Notes under the pieces: model-generated
What the model was told of the DNA's origin: nothing
Databases searched by the model: none
Seen by the model: the letters and a program-made list of their open reading frames with translations, nothing else
Shown here: positions 33,561 through 44,221 of the stretch, piece by piece
Numbering within the stretch: the stretch's first letter is position 1
How the letters are laid out: the number at the start of each line of letters is the position of its first letter
Assembly: GCA_022059125.1 (NCBI GenBank)
Contig: JAEUWY010000002.1
Span: 4,464,001-4,528,000, forward strand
Length of the DNA stretch: 64,000 bases
From: Corynespora cassiicola
Taxonomy: Eukaryota; Ascomycota; Dothideomycetes; Pleosporales; Corynesporascaceae
Direction: 5' to 3'
Program-made: the position numbers and the translations under genes

Positions 33561-36317
33561 ATATCCGCCTTCGCCGCCGCCATATCCGCTGGAGCCATAC
33601 TGCTGCTCGCCGTACCTTCGCTCCTCGCCGTAGCCGCCGGAGCGACGCTCGCCGCTTCGGTCTCGGTTGCGGCTGCGGCTGCGACTCTTCTTCCTGTACT
33701 CTCCGGATCGGCGGCGCTCGCGGGAACCTGAGCGGCGCTTGTAAGCATCGTCGCCAGAGTCCTCGTCGCCACTACCGTGCTTTTTGTAACGCTTCTTCTC
33801 CTCCTTCTCGCGCTTCTTCTGCTCCTTCTTGCGGCGTTTCTCATAGTCGTCCTCGCCCGACTCGTCGTCTTCGTCCTCGGACTTGTTCTTGTTCTTGTTC
33901 TTGTACTTACCGTGCTTCCTATAGGGTTGTCAGTGCCATTCCGTCAATGGAAAAAGCAATCGACTTACTTCTTCTCCTCGTGGTAGTAGTCGCCCGACTG
34001 GTCGAAGCCCTCGCGGCGCTCTTCGGATTGCCACTGGTTACCACTCTCGTAGCTGCGCTCCTCACGACGCTCGTAGCCGCCACCGCCAGAGTAGCTGCTG
34101 GTCTCTACGCGCTGTTCATAGCCATAGGATCCGCCACGCTCGTCACGTTCATGGCGAGAATATTCTTCGCTGCGACCGCCACCAGGGTATTGTGTCTGGC
34201 GGTATTCGGCCTCGCCATAACGCTCAGAGTCGTCACGAGACTTCTTCTTGTGGTGGCCAGACTCACGATACTCTTGAGAGTATGATCCGTCCTCATTGTA
34301 GCCCTGGCTCTGCCTGCTCTTCTTCTCCCCGCCACCAAAGGCATCTCCGAGGATCGAGCCGCCAACTCCACTGACGAGCCCTCCAACAAGGCCACCCAGG
34401 GCACCTCCGCCGACGGCTTCGCTCGCAAGCTTACCAGCGTGGTCCCCAATCTGTTGGAACTGCTGGTTTCCGCCTCCGCTGCGGCCGCCAGTAAGGCCCG
34501 CAAAGTCGTTGGCCATGCCAAGAGGCTTGCCACATCCGTGTCCCTTGTCGTGAGCCTCGGGCTTGTGGTTCTCGCCCCTCTCAACACCTTCGCGGCTGAG
34601 CTTACGGCTTAGAGCCTCCTGCTCCTCACCAGAGTAGGACTCCCACCAGCGCTGGACGGCCGAGAACATGACCTCTCGGCCTTGGACCACGGAGCGGTCG
34701 GAAGCTTCATAGCGGAGAGCAGGGTGGTGGAACACACCGGCAATGATGCGGTCAATGGTGCGCTCGGGATCAGCCTCGCCATCCCAGCATTGAACAATCT
34801 GCGGAATGGCCCACTTCAAAACTTCGGAAGCAATCTTTCCAGCAGGCTCGTTGAGAATGTTGCTGAAGTGGTCCTTGGAAAGCATACTGTGAGTGGGGTC
34901 GGTAGAATCGTCGTCGTTGAAGACAATGTGCTGCTTCTCGCGAGAGCTGGCAATGACCTCGCTGGAGCCGGTCTCGAGCTCAGACTTGACCTGGTCGAGG
35001 ATGGGCAGAATGTAGGGAGCCAACAGGCTGAAGACAAAGACATTGACCTGCTCCTGGACCTGTTCGATGAGCTCAGGGAGAACGGGAATCTTCTCGATGA
35101 ACTCGGAAATGGACTGCATGATCTCATCGTGGAACTCCATGATGGGGTAAATCTGCTTGACAAGGTCGCCCATCTGCTCGGTGAAGGCCTCAGGCTCCTT
35201 GGGCGTAATGTGAATGTTGCCCATCTGGGCGGCACTAGCATTGTCTTCGAGCTCGTCGGCCTTGCTAGCCTGGTCCTTGCCGCCGAAAATGCCGTCGGGA
35301 AGCTGGCTGAGAAGCTCCTTGATCTTACTCTTGTTCTTCTTCCTGTCAGCATCGGAGATGGCGCCCTCGAGTTCCTGAAGCTCAGACTGGGTGGCCTTGT
35401 CATTGAACTCTCCCATTACGGAGTGCAAAAAGTCGACACCGCCAAAGGTACCGGTGATGATGGGATACACCTCACGGCCCTCGCTTCCACAGCGGAAGAC
35501 GGCATTGCGGCCAACATGAGGGAATACATTGCGAACTCCGAGCTCAATCAGAGCAAGCTCAGTGTAGTTGGAGTGGGCCGAGTAGTCTTCCAAGCAGTGG
35601 GTTGCGGTACCGAGCAAGCGGAGAGCTTCATGAAAGTCTGGGCCACGTCCGCCAGAGCGTTGTCCCAGGTCGATGCAGCGACGGAGCAAGTCGCGGACCA
35701 GTCCTGCAGATGTTGCAATGCCCACATCCTCCGATGCAATGTAGTTCTTCAGGCCGATGCGCTCATCGATTGCGAGCTCGACACTCTCGTCGACGGGGCC
35801 TCGTAGGCGGCGGTCGTATTGGCGGGCGTCGAGGTTGTCGGCGTAGTCCTTCTCGGTTTAGCTGGCGAAGCTTTGCGGAGGGAAAATGCAAGCTTACCTT
35901 GGGGTTGTCAATGTGCTCCTCTGGCCTGTAGCAGCCGAGCCTCTCGGTGGTGACCTCGAATTCCTTGGTGCCATAGCCGAAGCTCAGGAAACCCAATACC
36001 CAGAGCAGGATCCGGATAGCTTCGGCAGAGACCATCTTGACCGTTCCGACGTCAACAGCCTGCGAGTAGTCGCGCAGCCAGTTTCCAAAGTACACGCGCT
36101 TCACGTCCATCTTGCTGAACTTCTTCCCCGTGCGGCTCGAAATGAGCAGGGTAAGTAGGGTGTCCTCAATGTCGCCATGGCGCCAATTCTGACCCTCGAT
36201 CTTGCTCAAGCTTGCAATGTTACCTGCACCAAAAGCAGCCGTCGGGCGGGCCCAGAAGACGAGCAAGATGAGGCACGGCAGCCAGATGTCGCTGATCTGT
36301 AGTTTAGGGGGAGGCAT
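33291..36317 (-). CDS. het-c: HET-C heterokaryon incompatibility protein
   Basis: Model complement(join(33291..33918, 33969..35848, 35898..36317)), 975 aa, close in size to the N. crassa protein. The introns are 50 and 49 nt with GTAAGC/GTAAGT donors. A leader ending in ARPTAAFGAG gives a signal peptide. KIEGQNWRHGDIEDTLL, VKRVYFGNWLRDYSQAVDV and GCYRPEEHIDNPK are HET-C hallmarks, continued after intron 1 by DYADNLDARQYDRRLRGPVD. THCLEDYSAHSNYTEL resembles a metal-binding helix region. Hydrophobic segments lie near VFVFSLLAPYILPIL and in a Gly-rich stretch (GGLVGGLVSGVGG). The last exon is charged (KNKNKNKSEDEDD), then Arg/Ser-rich, then Gly/Tyr-rich repeats. In N. crassa the family controls allele-dependent hyphal fusion incompatibility. 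Confidence 0.95.
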
Positions 36318-38055
36318 CGTGACGAGCCCGTGTAGGGTGTGGGTGTGGGTTGTGCGATAGGAATCGGAAGAATGAAGTGCTGGGAGGGAGGGGCAATTTA
36401 GGTGTTTGCAGGTGGGAGGGCGTTTGTTGTGAGGTTTAGGGGCGCTGTCGTCTGATGCGAGTGTTTCAGCTTGCCTTGATCACAGCTTGCGTGTGGTGCG
36501 GGGCACATGCTAGAGCGCCAAGACATGGATGACATAATGGTGGGGGGGAAGCACGAGGGAAACACGAGGGATGATCGACTGGAGTCAGAGGCTTGACCAG
36601 ACTACCCAACCCTGAGGAAGGGGCGGCTCAAAATTTTGGCCATGTTCCTCTGGCCTGGCTGCGGGCCAGGTATGGGTGAAGTCCAACTTAGCTCGGTCTC
36701 GCGTCATATGTCAACCAACGCAGGGCTGAACCGCCGCCATCTAGACCCTGACCGCCACCAATCTAACATCACGTGGCGACTCCAGGCCAATGGATAACTC
36801 CAATCCCATTACCCCCCCGAAGGATGCATATTGCTGCAAATGAAGAAAGATGGAGGAGCATGCGAGACAATTCTCTGGCGAGGCCCTGCCCCATGGTTTA
36901 TCATCCCAACCATCTATATGTGACAATCAAGCCGTCATATACGGCCTGTCCATACGAGCCGAGACAGTGACTATAACCTAGCTAGCCTGCAGTCATGTCC
37001 ACTAAGCCTTTCCCCTCTTCTAAGAATAGTTGGGCGCCGCCTTTGGGGCCAACTCACCATTCCTTATCATGACTGCAATTCGAGCACGTCGACATGGCTG
37101 GCCAAGCATTCCGTGGCCTCGACTGCATCTGCCCACAACCGACCGTAGCGTTACATGGGGATGCTGCTGATGGCCTGCCGTGCCTTCAGCAATGTAGGAG
37201 CTGCGACAGAGGCGCCGTTGTCTCCTGCATGGAGGCTTGCAGCAGCCACGGCAGCAAGGAGAGGCCGTGGGAGAGCCATCACGATGGGAACGGGAATCGC
37301 GGGATAAGTCGGGCAGGATGCATCGCACCCAAAGAAGAGAGATCCAAGGAAGGATCAACCGTGCACATGACAGCATCGCAAAGCAGTGCGCACTAACTCA
37401 GGGACACAAGACGAGACGAGACTGCCAACTTCCCGAGACGGGTATTCTTGACATTGATACGATGGCAATCGTGGTACTTGCAGGGCCGAGCGGCTAAGTC
37501 GATCATGTGCTTCTGGGTGCCGTGTACTGGAACCATGGTCTGATTCCCGCTGTCAGTAACAGCACTAGTAACCCGCTCGAGGCCGCAAAGAATTCATGTT
37601 CCTCTTCGTCTCTGCGCACTCCCGTGAATTGCAGGACGCCAGCCCACGTTTTTGTACGACTCTGGAGTGGGCCGTGAGGGATGCCCACTACGAGAGCATC
37701 ATTTTCTGTCGTGTCACACCCGCACTGCGCTGTAACGTGATTCTGCCATGACAGTCGGGACGTTGTCTTGTACCACATCGCCAGGAGGAAGAAAGAAGAA
37801 TTCGTCGGCCAAGGCGGGCAGTCGCTTGCCTGCATTTTGACAGATGACACAGGATTTTGCAAAGAGAGAAGTGACAGCTGCGGGTACGCTGAATGAGGTA
37901 ACCAAATCCTGCTCTTACAGTAGGCCGCTCGGCCATGGCTTCTGCTGTGTTTCTATGGCATTACAGAGGACAGCGAGGTAGCCATTGCACGGCAGCTCTC
38001 GTGGAAAGCTACCTATGCCGTGCATAGTGACTGGAAAGGGAAATGGGGCAGGCCA
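36318..38055. other. Intergenic interval, no supported gene
   Basis: 1.7 kb upstream of het-c and downstream of mdm12. Open frames at 37020-37936 lack domains and consistent coding character. Confidence 0.4.
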
Positions 38056-39357
38056 TCAGACGAGGAACGTCCAGAAGCTGGGATAGACGAATTCATCCTC
38101 GAAAATGCGTCTGACCTGCTCCAAGACGAAGGACTCGACCTTGCCTACGTTCTTTAGGACCTGCTTCTCGCCTATCTCGCTCTCGACCTTGATGTGCTCA
38201 AGCAGCCCGCCGATACGTGGGCGCTGTGCTGTAGGCTCTCCAGGCCTCTGCGAGTCTGACTGGAGAGGGTCAAGGCTGGTTTCGCCGCCGACTAGTGCGT
38301 CGGCATCCTCGGGTGACAAGAAGCAGAAGTGGGCTCTTTTCTTAATGTAGGCCAGGATAGCCACCCCATCAAAGGTTAGGCCCGTGATGTTGAGCTTGAG
38401 TGGAATGCCAACGAAGCTGGGCATGGGGTAGTCCAACAGGATTTCCGCGGTTAGCGACATTTTGACATCTCCCGCGTACTGCACATGTGCCACGACCTGA
38501 ATGTCCTCGGGGCTCTTCTCGCGCATGCGGGGAGGTGACGCAGACGGCGTCCTGTCATACCCATCTGGCGAAGACGAGGCGGTCGATTCGGCCAGCGAGT
38601 TCCTTCTTTCAGCATCATGCTGATGTTGGGAAGAGGGACGTGTGCCAGGGTCCGGATTCGATTGCGGCGTGAGGGTAAGTGAACCAAAAGATGCAGCGTT
38701 ACGGAGACGCATCTCGGTGGGTGTTGATGGCCGGCCGTAGGGATAGTCAGGCCAGCCCTGGAGCTGTGCTCCGGCTACAGCAGCGAGCGGCGTGGTGGCC
38801 CCGGACAGGCCTGCACCTAGGGGAAGATGGAAGTAGTTGATGTTGGAGGTACCTCCAGGGATGCCGGGAGTCGAGGCTCTTGGAAGGAAGGGGCTCCCAA
38901 GCTGCTCGCCTGGGGCCAGAGTGTTGCGTAGGCTGTGCGCTCGGGTATTGAGATACGGCGGCGCTAGACGTGAGTGACGTGTTGGGGGGTGGTGGTCATG
39001 GTGGTGGCCATCGACACTGGCATGCTTTTCGGCATCTCTCATGCGCCGCTCCTTTGCGGCACGCGGGGGAGGATGGTTGGCGTCGGGTTGGGCATCGGGC
39101 TCTCGGGAGCTGTCGTCAGTGCCGTCCGGATAATCTTCATCCTCCTCGTAAAAGTCGGGGAGCGGATCGCAAATGTCCTTGATCTCGATTTCTGGGGGCA
39201 CGCTGCCGAAGTCGAATGAGTGGACGTGGACGGACCGGATGAAACGCGGCAACGTCACCTGTTGGAAACGGTCGTGGATGAAGGCGCGTATCGTCTCTGC
39301 GCGTGCGGAGCCATCTGTGCCGCCGGTGAGCGTTTCCCAGTTGATATCAATCGACAT
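38056..39357 (-). CDS. mdm12: Mdm12, ERMES complex subunit
   Basis: A single exon of 433 aa. It begins MSIDINWETLTGG and continues with IRAFIHDRFQQVTLPRFI and VHVHSFDFGSVPPEIEIKDI, the SMP-domain signature of Mdm12. Later conserved parts are VVAHVQYAGDVKMSLTAEIL, IPLKLNITGLTFDGVAIL and the extreme C-terminus DEFVYPSFWTFLV. The middle carries a long acidic, Pro/Ser-rich insertion, as in other filamentous fungi. Mdm12 bridges Mmm1 in the ER and Mdm34/Mdm10 in the mitochondrial outer membrane and moves phospholipid between them. The frame is open upstream to 39498, but ATG 39357 gives the conserved N-terminus and is chosen. Confidence 0.96.
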   Translation of the reverse strand: MSIDINWETLTGGTDGSARAETIRAFIHDRFQQVTLPRFIRSVHVHSFDFGSVPPEIEIKDICDPLPDFYEEDEDYPDGTDDSSREPDAQPDANHPPPRAAKERRMRDAEKHASVDGHHHDHHPPTRHSRLAPPYLNTRAHSLRNTLAPGEQLGSPFLPRASTPGIPGGTSNINYFHLPLGAGLSGATTPLAAVAGAQLQGWPDYPYGRPSTPTEMRLRNAASFGSLTLTPQSNPDPGTRPSSQHQHDAERRNSLAESTASSSPDGYDRTPSASPPRMREKSPEDIQVVAHVQYAGDVKMSLTAEILLDYPMPSFVGIPLKLNITGLTFDGVAILAYIKKRAHFCFLSPEDADALVGGETSLDPLQSDSQRPGEPTAQRPRIGGLLEHIKVESEIGEKQVLKNVGKVESFVLEQVRRIFEDEFVYPSFWTFLV

Positions 39358-41997
39358 TGTTATTCGACGCGGGCGTGATGGTTGGGTAAACGGAGGGCCC
39401 AGGTGCGCGCTTACGTACCAGACCCGAACGAGCCACTCGGCCAGCCGAGGCAGGAAGAAAGCGTGGACGGGCCAGTAAAACCCGCTCTCAACCAACACCG
39501 TTCACGCAATAATGATACACATATGTCGACAAGCTCACAACTGCGCCCCAAAGTGGTCATGCATTTGCAAGAGTGCGTCATGGCCCCCCGGCCGGCGCGA
39601 AGTCCCCCTGCTGCACCGTCTGTTCCGTTCCGTGTGCCCATCCTTGCCCGGCCATCTAAAAAAACCTGCGCATTGAACTCGGCCATCAACCGACGGGATC
39701 AGAGCCATGGGGGGGTCCATCGTCGCCGTGGCCCATGGCCCATGGCCCATGGCGGGTTGCGACGAGACACGACGCTCTATATAAAGAAGCCTCGGGATAA
39801 CAGAGCCGCATGGCGCTGCTGCATATGCTCGTTCATGCAACAAGGTGCCGAAGGAGGGCTTTGCAGAACCTTCGTTGCCGATGGATTGCGTTACGGATCA
39901 GAGAGCCCTGTCCTGCGAAAAAGGCGGCGGCGGCAGGCAGGCGAGCAAGGCGTAGGCATGCGGCTAGGGCCCGGCGATAGACGCTGCATGCATGCATCGT
40001 AAGGCAATTATATTAACCGGCCAAGCACCTACACAACGAATACATGGGCAGCTCCGCGAAGTCGATGGCTCAGGCTGGAAACAAGGCCCGCTGCTACTGG
40101 GGTCCGCGGCGAACTACGTGCGGCGTAAGGACGGGGCCATGGACCTCTAGGCGGCAGAGGGGCCATGGGACTACAACACGGGAGATATTGCTGCCCCAGT
40201 GTTTGCCTGGGCCAGCTCGACGCAGAGACTGCACAGAGGCTGCAGGCAGACGGGCGGCCTTCTGGAAGACATAGTCCCCCAGCCCAGCTGTAGGCGACCG
40301 AAAGCGGGAATCCAAGTATAATAATTAACAGCGATATACGTCTCATACTCGGCTATATGGAGATCCCCCCGACCTTGTATACAGCGGTCTTGCCGTAGCG
40401 TCACATGAAGCGGCCGGGATGGACGGAGTGGACGGAGTGGACGGAGTGGACGGGATGCACGGGGTGCACAGGGTGCACACGGCGCACCTACGTGTGTAGG
40501 CTTGCCGTCGTGAAATTATGGGAGCGGGCGGCCGCAACGGCGCTGCATGAGGCCAGCCGGGCGTAATCTCGCGATGGGAGGGGAGGGAGGCGAGGGGGGC
40601 GAGGGGGGTGCTGACGACCATGCTCGCTGTCTGTGTGGCCACGGGCCGTCCCCTCAGCAGGCGCGGGAGGATCGTGGAGCAAACATGTCTCATCAGCATC
40701 GTCTGACAGTGCTGCTGATGTTTTCCCAGGTTGAAGGCGACGCACCCCCTTCTAGGCCGAGCCTTGAGTGCATGACGGAAAATACTATAACTCCACTTCA
40801 CTTATCACGCCCTATCACGCCCGACTTTGAGGCACCCTCTTGGCCCCTCTCGTCTGCACAGCTAGCTGGACCCAGCTGCTACGGCCTGCAATATTGAGGC
40901 ATTGCAGTCAATATCGAGGGCGAATGAGGCCGGCGGCGCGGGCGGGTGACTGTGCGAAACTGGTTTTGCCCTTTGCTGGCGGCCGTGTCAACCGGCGCCG
41001 GCGGCGGCCACGACCGGACAGCGAGCAGCGGGGAGCGAGCAACGGGCAGCCATCTGTCAGTGGCCTGGGCAGCTCCCGTACCGATTGGCGAGAAACGGCG
41101 CTGCATCTGCGGCCTTTATTCGTCACGGGCTGGGAGATCAGCCGACGGCCATTGGCCTCGACTCGGGCGTAGGCCTGGAGCGGGGTGTGCGCGATACTCA
41201 ACAGAGGTGGAAAGTGTGGGAAAAGGGTGGCCCATTGAGAGACGTAGCGTCCATCTAGAAGCAGTCTCGGGCGGCCACGCATTAATTCGAACTCGCTTTT
41301 CTGTCTGACATAGGGTGCGTCCCGCTGCCCCGCCTTGGCGCGGGCCGTGTGAGAAAACATGGAGTAGCAGTAGGAACAAGAGAGGAAGGATATGAGGAGA
41401 CCTGTCCAAAAAAGATACCGGGCCCGACACCGACACCAACAGCCGAGAAGCCCGTCTTCTCGTCGCACCAGCCAATCCTCCCAATAGATGTAGAAATTAG
41501 GAGACCGTTCATGATATCAGAGTAGGATGTTTGGGGAGGAGAGAAAAAAAAAACGAGACGAGAAGGAAAAAGAAAGGCAGGGCAAAAAACAAAGAAAGGG
41601 TGCCGAGTAATACACGATGCGAAGTGCTATGCAACACCGTTCTGTATTCAAACGCCGGGCTCACCGTGGTGTAGAGCCCACGTGGATCCCAATGCCCGTC
41701 CAACGCCTTGAACTTTTTGTGTCTCCGAGACGCCGTGAAATGCAGCCTGTGGGACTGGCGAGCCCTCTGGAGGGGAACTCATTACGCCACAGGACCAAAA
41801 TGTCGCGCAAGTGCTGATGATGAAGAAGGGGAGCGCGATGTTGAGGGTGCAGACACCCGCTGTGCGTGCCACCGGCCGTCGTGGGGTGTCGTCCGGATAA
41901 AGTCTGCGGTGGCACACTGCGAGGGGCGTGTCAGACAGTGCTACTCGAGGCGACCGGGCGGGTGACGGGCCTGGCGGGGGGGTCGGGTACCTACCTG
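39358..41997. other. Gene-poor interval
   Basis: 2.6 kb. Contains a GGCCCAT triplication near 39730-39755, GCATGCATGCAT at about 39986-39997, a 9-bp minisatellite (40420-40482) and an A/G-rich stretch at about 41530-41600. ORFs over 100 aa on both strands look like GC-driven chance frames. Confidence 0.4.
40420..40482. repeat. 9-bp minisatellite
   Basis: About seven tandem 9-mers: three TGGACGGAG units, a TGGACGGGA intermediate, then three TGCACGGGG-like units. The shift in unit sequence along the array suggests stepwise spread of variants. Confidence 0.8.
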
Positions 41998-42144
41998 TCA
42001 GTGGTCACAGGTATCGCACTTTTCTTCGTGCTTGACCGTCTTGGTGTTGAGCACGCCGCAGTTTGCACTTCTTGACGTGGCGCAGGGGGCCTTCTCCGAG
42101 ACCTGGTGGCCGCAGGAATACGAGTGTATCACCTTGGTGCACAT
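41998..42144 (-). CDS. Cys/His-rich small protein, 48 aa
   Basis: ATG 42144 to TGA 41998. The peptide starts MCTKVIHSYSCGHQVSEKAP and ends KHEEKCDTCDH. It has six Cys (2, 11, 21, 29, 43, 46) and four His (7, 13, 39, 48), including CGH and CDTCDH, a pattern that could hold zinc. It resembles small uncharacterised fungal proteins of the MCxKxxxxYxCGHxxxxxxPC type; that is a remembered resemblance, not a search result. No signal peptide. Three bases after the stop comes CAG|GTAGGT, a strong splice-donor sequence, so the transcript may be spliced in its 3' UTR or have another isoform. The frame is open far upstream, but only this part looks conserved. Confidence 0.6.
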   Translation of the reverse strand: MCTKVIHSYSCGHQVSEKAPCATSRSANCGVLNTKTVKHEEKCDTCDH

Positions 42145-42610
42145 GGCGGCGGCGGAGGAGATTGCTGGGATTGACGGTGAGGGCGGCGAAAGCGGAGCGG
42201 CGATCTCGAGCGGTGGGCGGCAGGCGGCGGTCGACGGGCGGTGGAGGGCGAGCAATTGGGCAGCTCTGCGGGCGGCCGAGGGCAGAGGGCGGCGAGGGCA
42301 GCGAGGGCAGCAGCGAGGGCAGCTCTTCGAGGGACGACGCGGGAGTCGTGGGGCAGAAGGTGGGGTGGGAGCTCGGGATTGTGATTGGCGCAGCTGCGGG
42401 GAGCTCCTGCTTCCCGTGCAGACAATGGGACGGCTGCCAGGCAGGCGGGATGGGCGAGACGGCAGGCGCTGGAGGTCAAGGCGGCAGGAGGGCGACGCCT
42501 GGGGACGCTGAGGCCGACAGGACCAGACCAGACCAGACGAGACGGAACGGTACGGTATTAAAGTTCGGGAGGCGGCGGCAGCAGAGGAGCAGCAGTGCGG
42601 CGGCGGTGAT

Positions 42611-42802
42611 GGCAGCAGCAGCAACAGCAACAACAGTGCTAGCGACAGAGCAGGGGCAGCAAGGGTCTGGCGGGGCGGATGGGTGTGCAGCGGCGACCGA
42701 GGAGGAGGGTAGCGGCGGCGGCAGCAGCAGCAGCAGCAGCAACGGAAGAGACGAGCAAAGCAGCAGCAACAGCAACAGCGGCAGCAGCAGCAGGTACGAG
42801 GA
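42611..42802. repeat. GCA/ACA trinucleotide repeats
   Basis: Several blocks of GCAGCA interspersed with ACA (42611-42637; about 42715-42752; 42771-42802). In any frame they would code Gln, Ser or Ala runs, which explains the Ser/Gly-rich ORF seen here. Confidence 0.7.
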
Positions 42803-43320
42803 ACGGGTATCCAACGTCAAGAACAGCGAGGAATCGGGGACAAGGGAGACAATGGGGACAATTCAGACAATGGGGGGGGGCGTGAGTGAGGTCGGCGGGC
42901 AGGCAAGGACCAAAACGGAGATAGCTGGGGCCGTGGGGTGGCTTTATAACAGAGGACATCGCGGGCGCCCGAACAGACGGTGCCTCTGGCAAGCTGTTAG
43001 ATTACTACCGTTGCCGTTTGCAACATTGAGTGTGCGACGGTCTTGTACAGCCGTTGGCTCCGTGCGGGAAGGCAAGGACATGTACGTACGGCGGGCGTTG
43101 GCCTTCACGCCTAGCCTCGACAAGGGAGCCGGGCGAGACAGGGACCCCGGCCACCGCGAGCGAGCCTACTCTGCGCCCACCGCCCAGGGCCGGTACTGGC
43201 CTGTATGGCCTGTACGGGCCTGTTGGTGATGGCCGCGCCCACCTGCGCCCGCCTGCGCCCGCCGCGAGCCAATGGCGGCGCCTGGACGCCGACTGGCCCC
43301 GTTGCGTTAGACTCCCGATG

Positions 43321-43395
43321 GAGCTGCAGCGTCTGGCAGCGACTTGCAGCCACTCGCAGCGACTCGCCGCGTCTTGCAGCGTCTTGCAGTGCTGC
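43321..43395. repeat. 10-bp degenerate tandem repeat
   Basis: About seven units of the form GWCTYGCAGC (for example GTCTGGCAGC, GACTTGCAGC, CACTCGCAGC, GTCTTGCAGC). Period 10 is not a multiple of three, so the array is not a protein repeat. Confidence 0.7.
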
Positions 43396-43399
43396 AGCA

Positions 43400-43524
43400 G
43401 ACGCAGACGCAGACGCAGCAGGCCGGCCACAGGTGCCCTGTGTAGGTAGGCGTAGCCAGAGGCAGAGGCAGAGGCAGAGGCAGAGACATAGGCGCAGGCG
43501 CAGACGCAGGCGCAGGCGCAGACA
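43400..43524. repeat. Hexanucleotide repeat arrays
   Basis: Three related arrays in succession: ACGCAG (43400-43418), GGCAGA (43457-43486), and GGCGCA/GACGCA (43490-43522). The related 6-mers suggest a common origin by slippage and point change. Confidence 0.75.
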
Positions 43525-43617
43525 ACGGCCACCACGACCACGGCCACGACGCAGCCCGGCTGCAGCTACGCACCCGCGACGGCGACAAGGACGGCGGCAC
43601 CCCCTCGACTGCCTGCC

Positions 43618-43652
43618 CGTCTGCCTGCCTGCCTGCCTGCCTGCCTGACTGA
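43618..43652. repeat. (CTGC)n tetranucleotide repeat
   Basis: About six perfect CTGC/TGCC units followed by CTGACTGACT variants. Confidence 0.8.
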
Positions 43653-44110
43653 CTTGTTCCTGCCTGACGGACTGGCTGATTGACGGCCAGCCGCCCGCGC
43701 TGGCGACGACGGGGGCTCGGGGGGAGGGCGGCACTGCAAATTGCCTTCAGGAGCTTCGCTTCTCCGCGAGTCTCACATGGCAGGCCGACTGACTGCTGCG
43801 CGCGACAGGAGCCACAGCGACTCTGGCCGACCACGGTATCCCAACATTAGCCGGCTGCGCGCAAACGCTATGCTGCATCGCTGCGCACTATGGGCAGATC
43901 CTCAGCGGAAGAGAGCCCGCCCAGTCCTGTCACGCAGGCTCGACGCCGTGCAGGAACATCAGCATCAGCCCTGTGGCCTGATGCTCTGTGCCTGGGATCT
44001 GCCCGTACCACATGCCCTTTGCTCGACGCCCGCCGCCCGCTTGCCTGTGCGTCTGCCTGTCCGTCTGCAGCACTCGAGCTGGGCCTGGCCGAGGCTGGCT
44101 GGCCGGCTGC

Positions 44111-44187
44111 GTTGTTGCTTTGCTTGCTTGCCTGCTTGCTTGCTTCGTCTGCGCTGCTTTGCTTTGCTTTGCTTTGCCTTGCCTTGC

Positions 44188-44220
<33 letters not shown>

Positions 44221-44221
44221 A
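44111..44221. repeat. Compound microsatellite TTGC - TTTGC - CTG
   Basis: TTGC tetramers (44113-44145) pass into TTTGC/CTTGC pentamers (about 44155-44187) and then about ten CTG trimers (44190-44220). Three unit lengths built on a shared TGC core stand side by side. Confidence 0.85.

Noticed and set aside
34682..35806. 374-aa plus-strand ORF over het-c
   Set aside because: It lies wholly within the HET-C coding exon on the other strand. Leu/Val-rich composition is the complement of Gln/Glu/Asp codons.
42063..43229. 388-aa Ser/Gly/Arg-rich ORF
   Set aside because: It is built mostly from GCA/GGC microsatellites and overlaps the small Cys-rich gene on the other strand.
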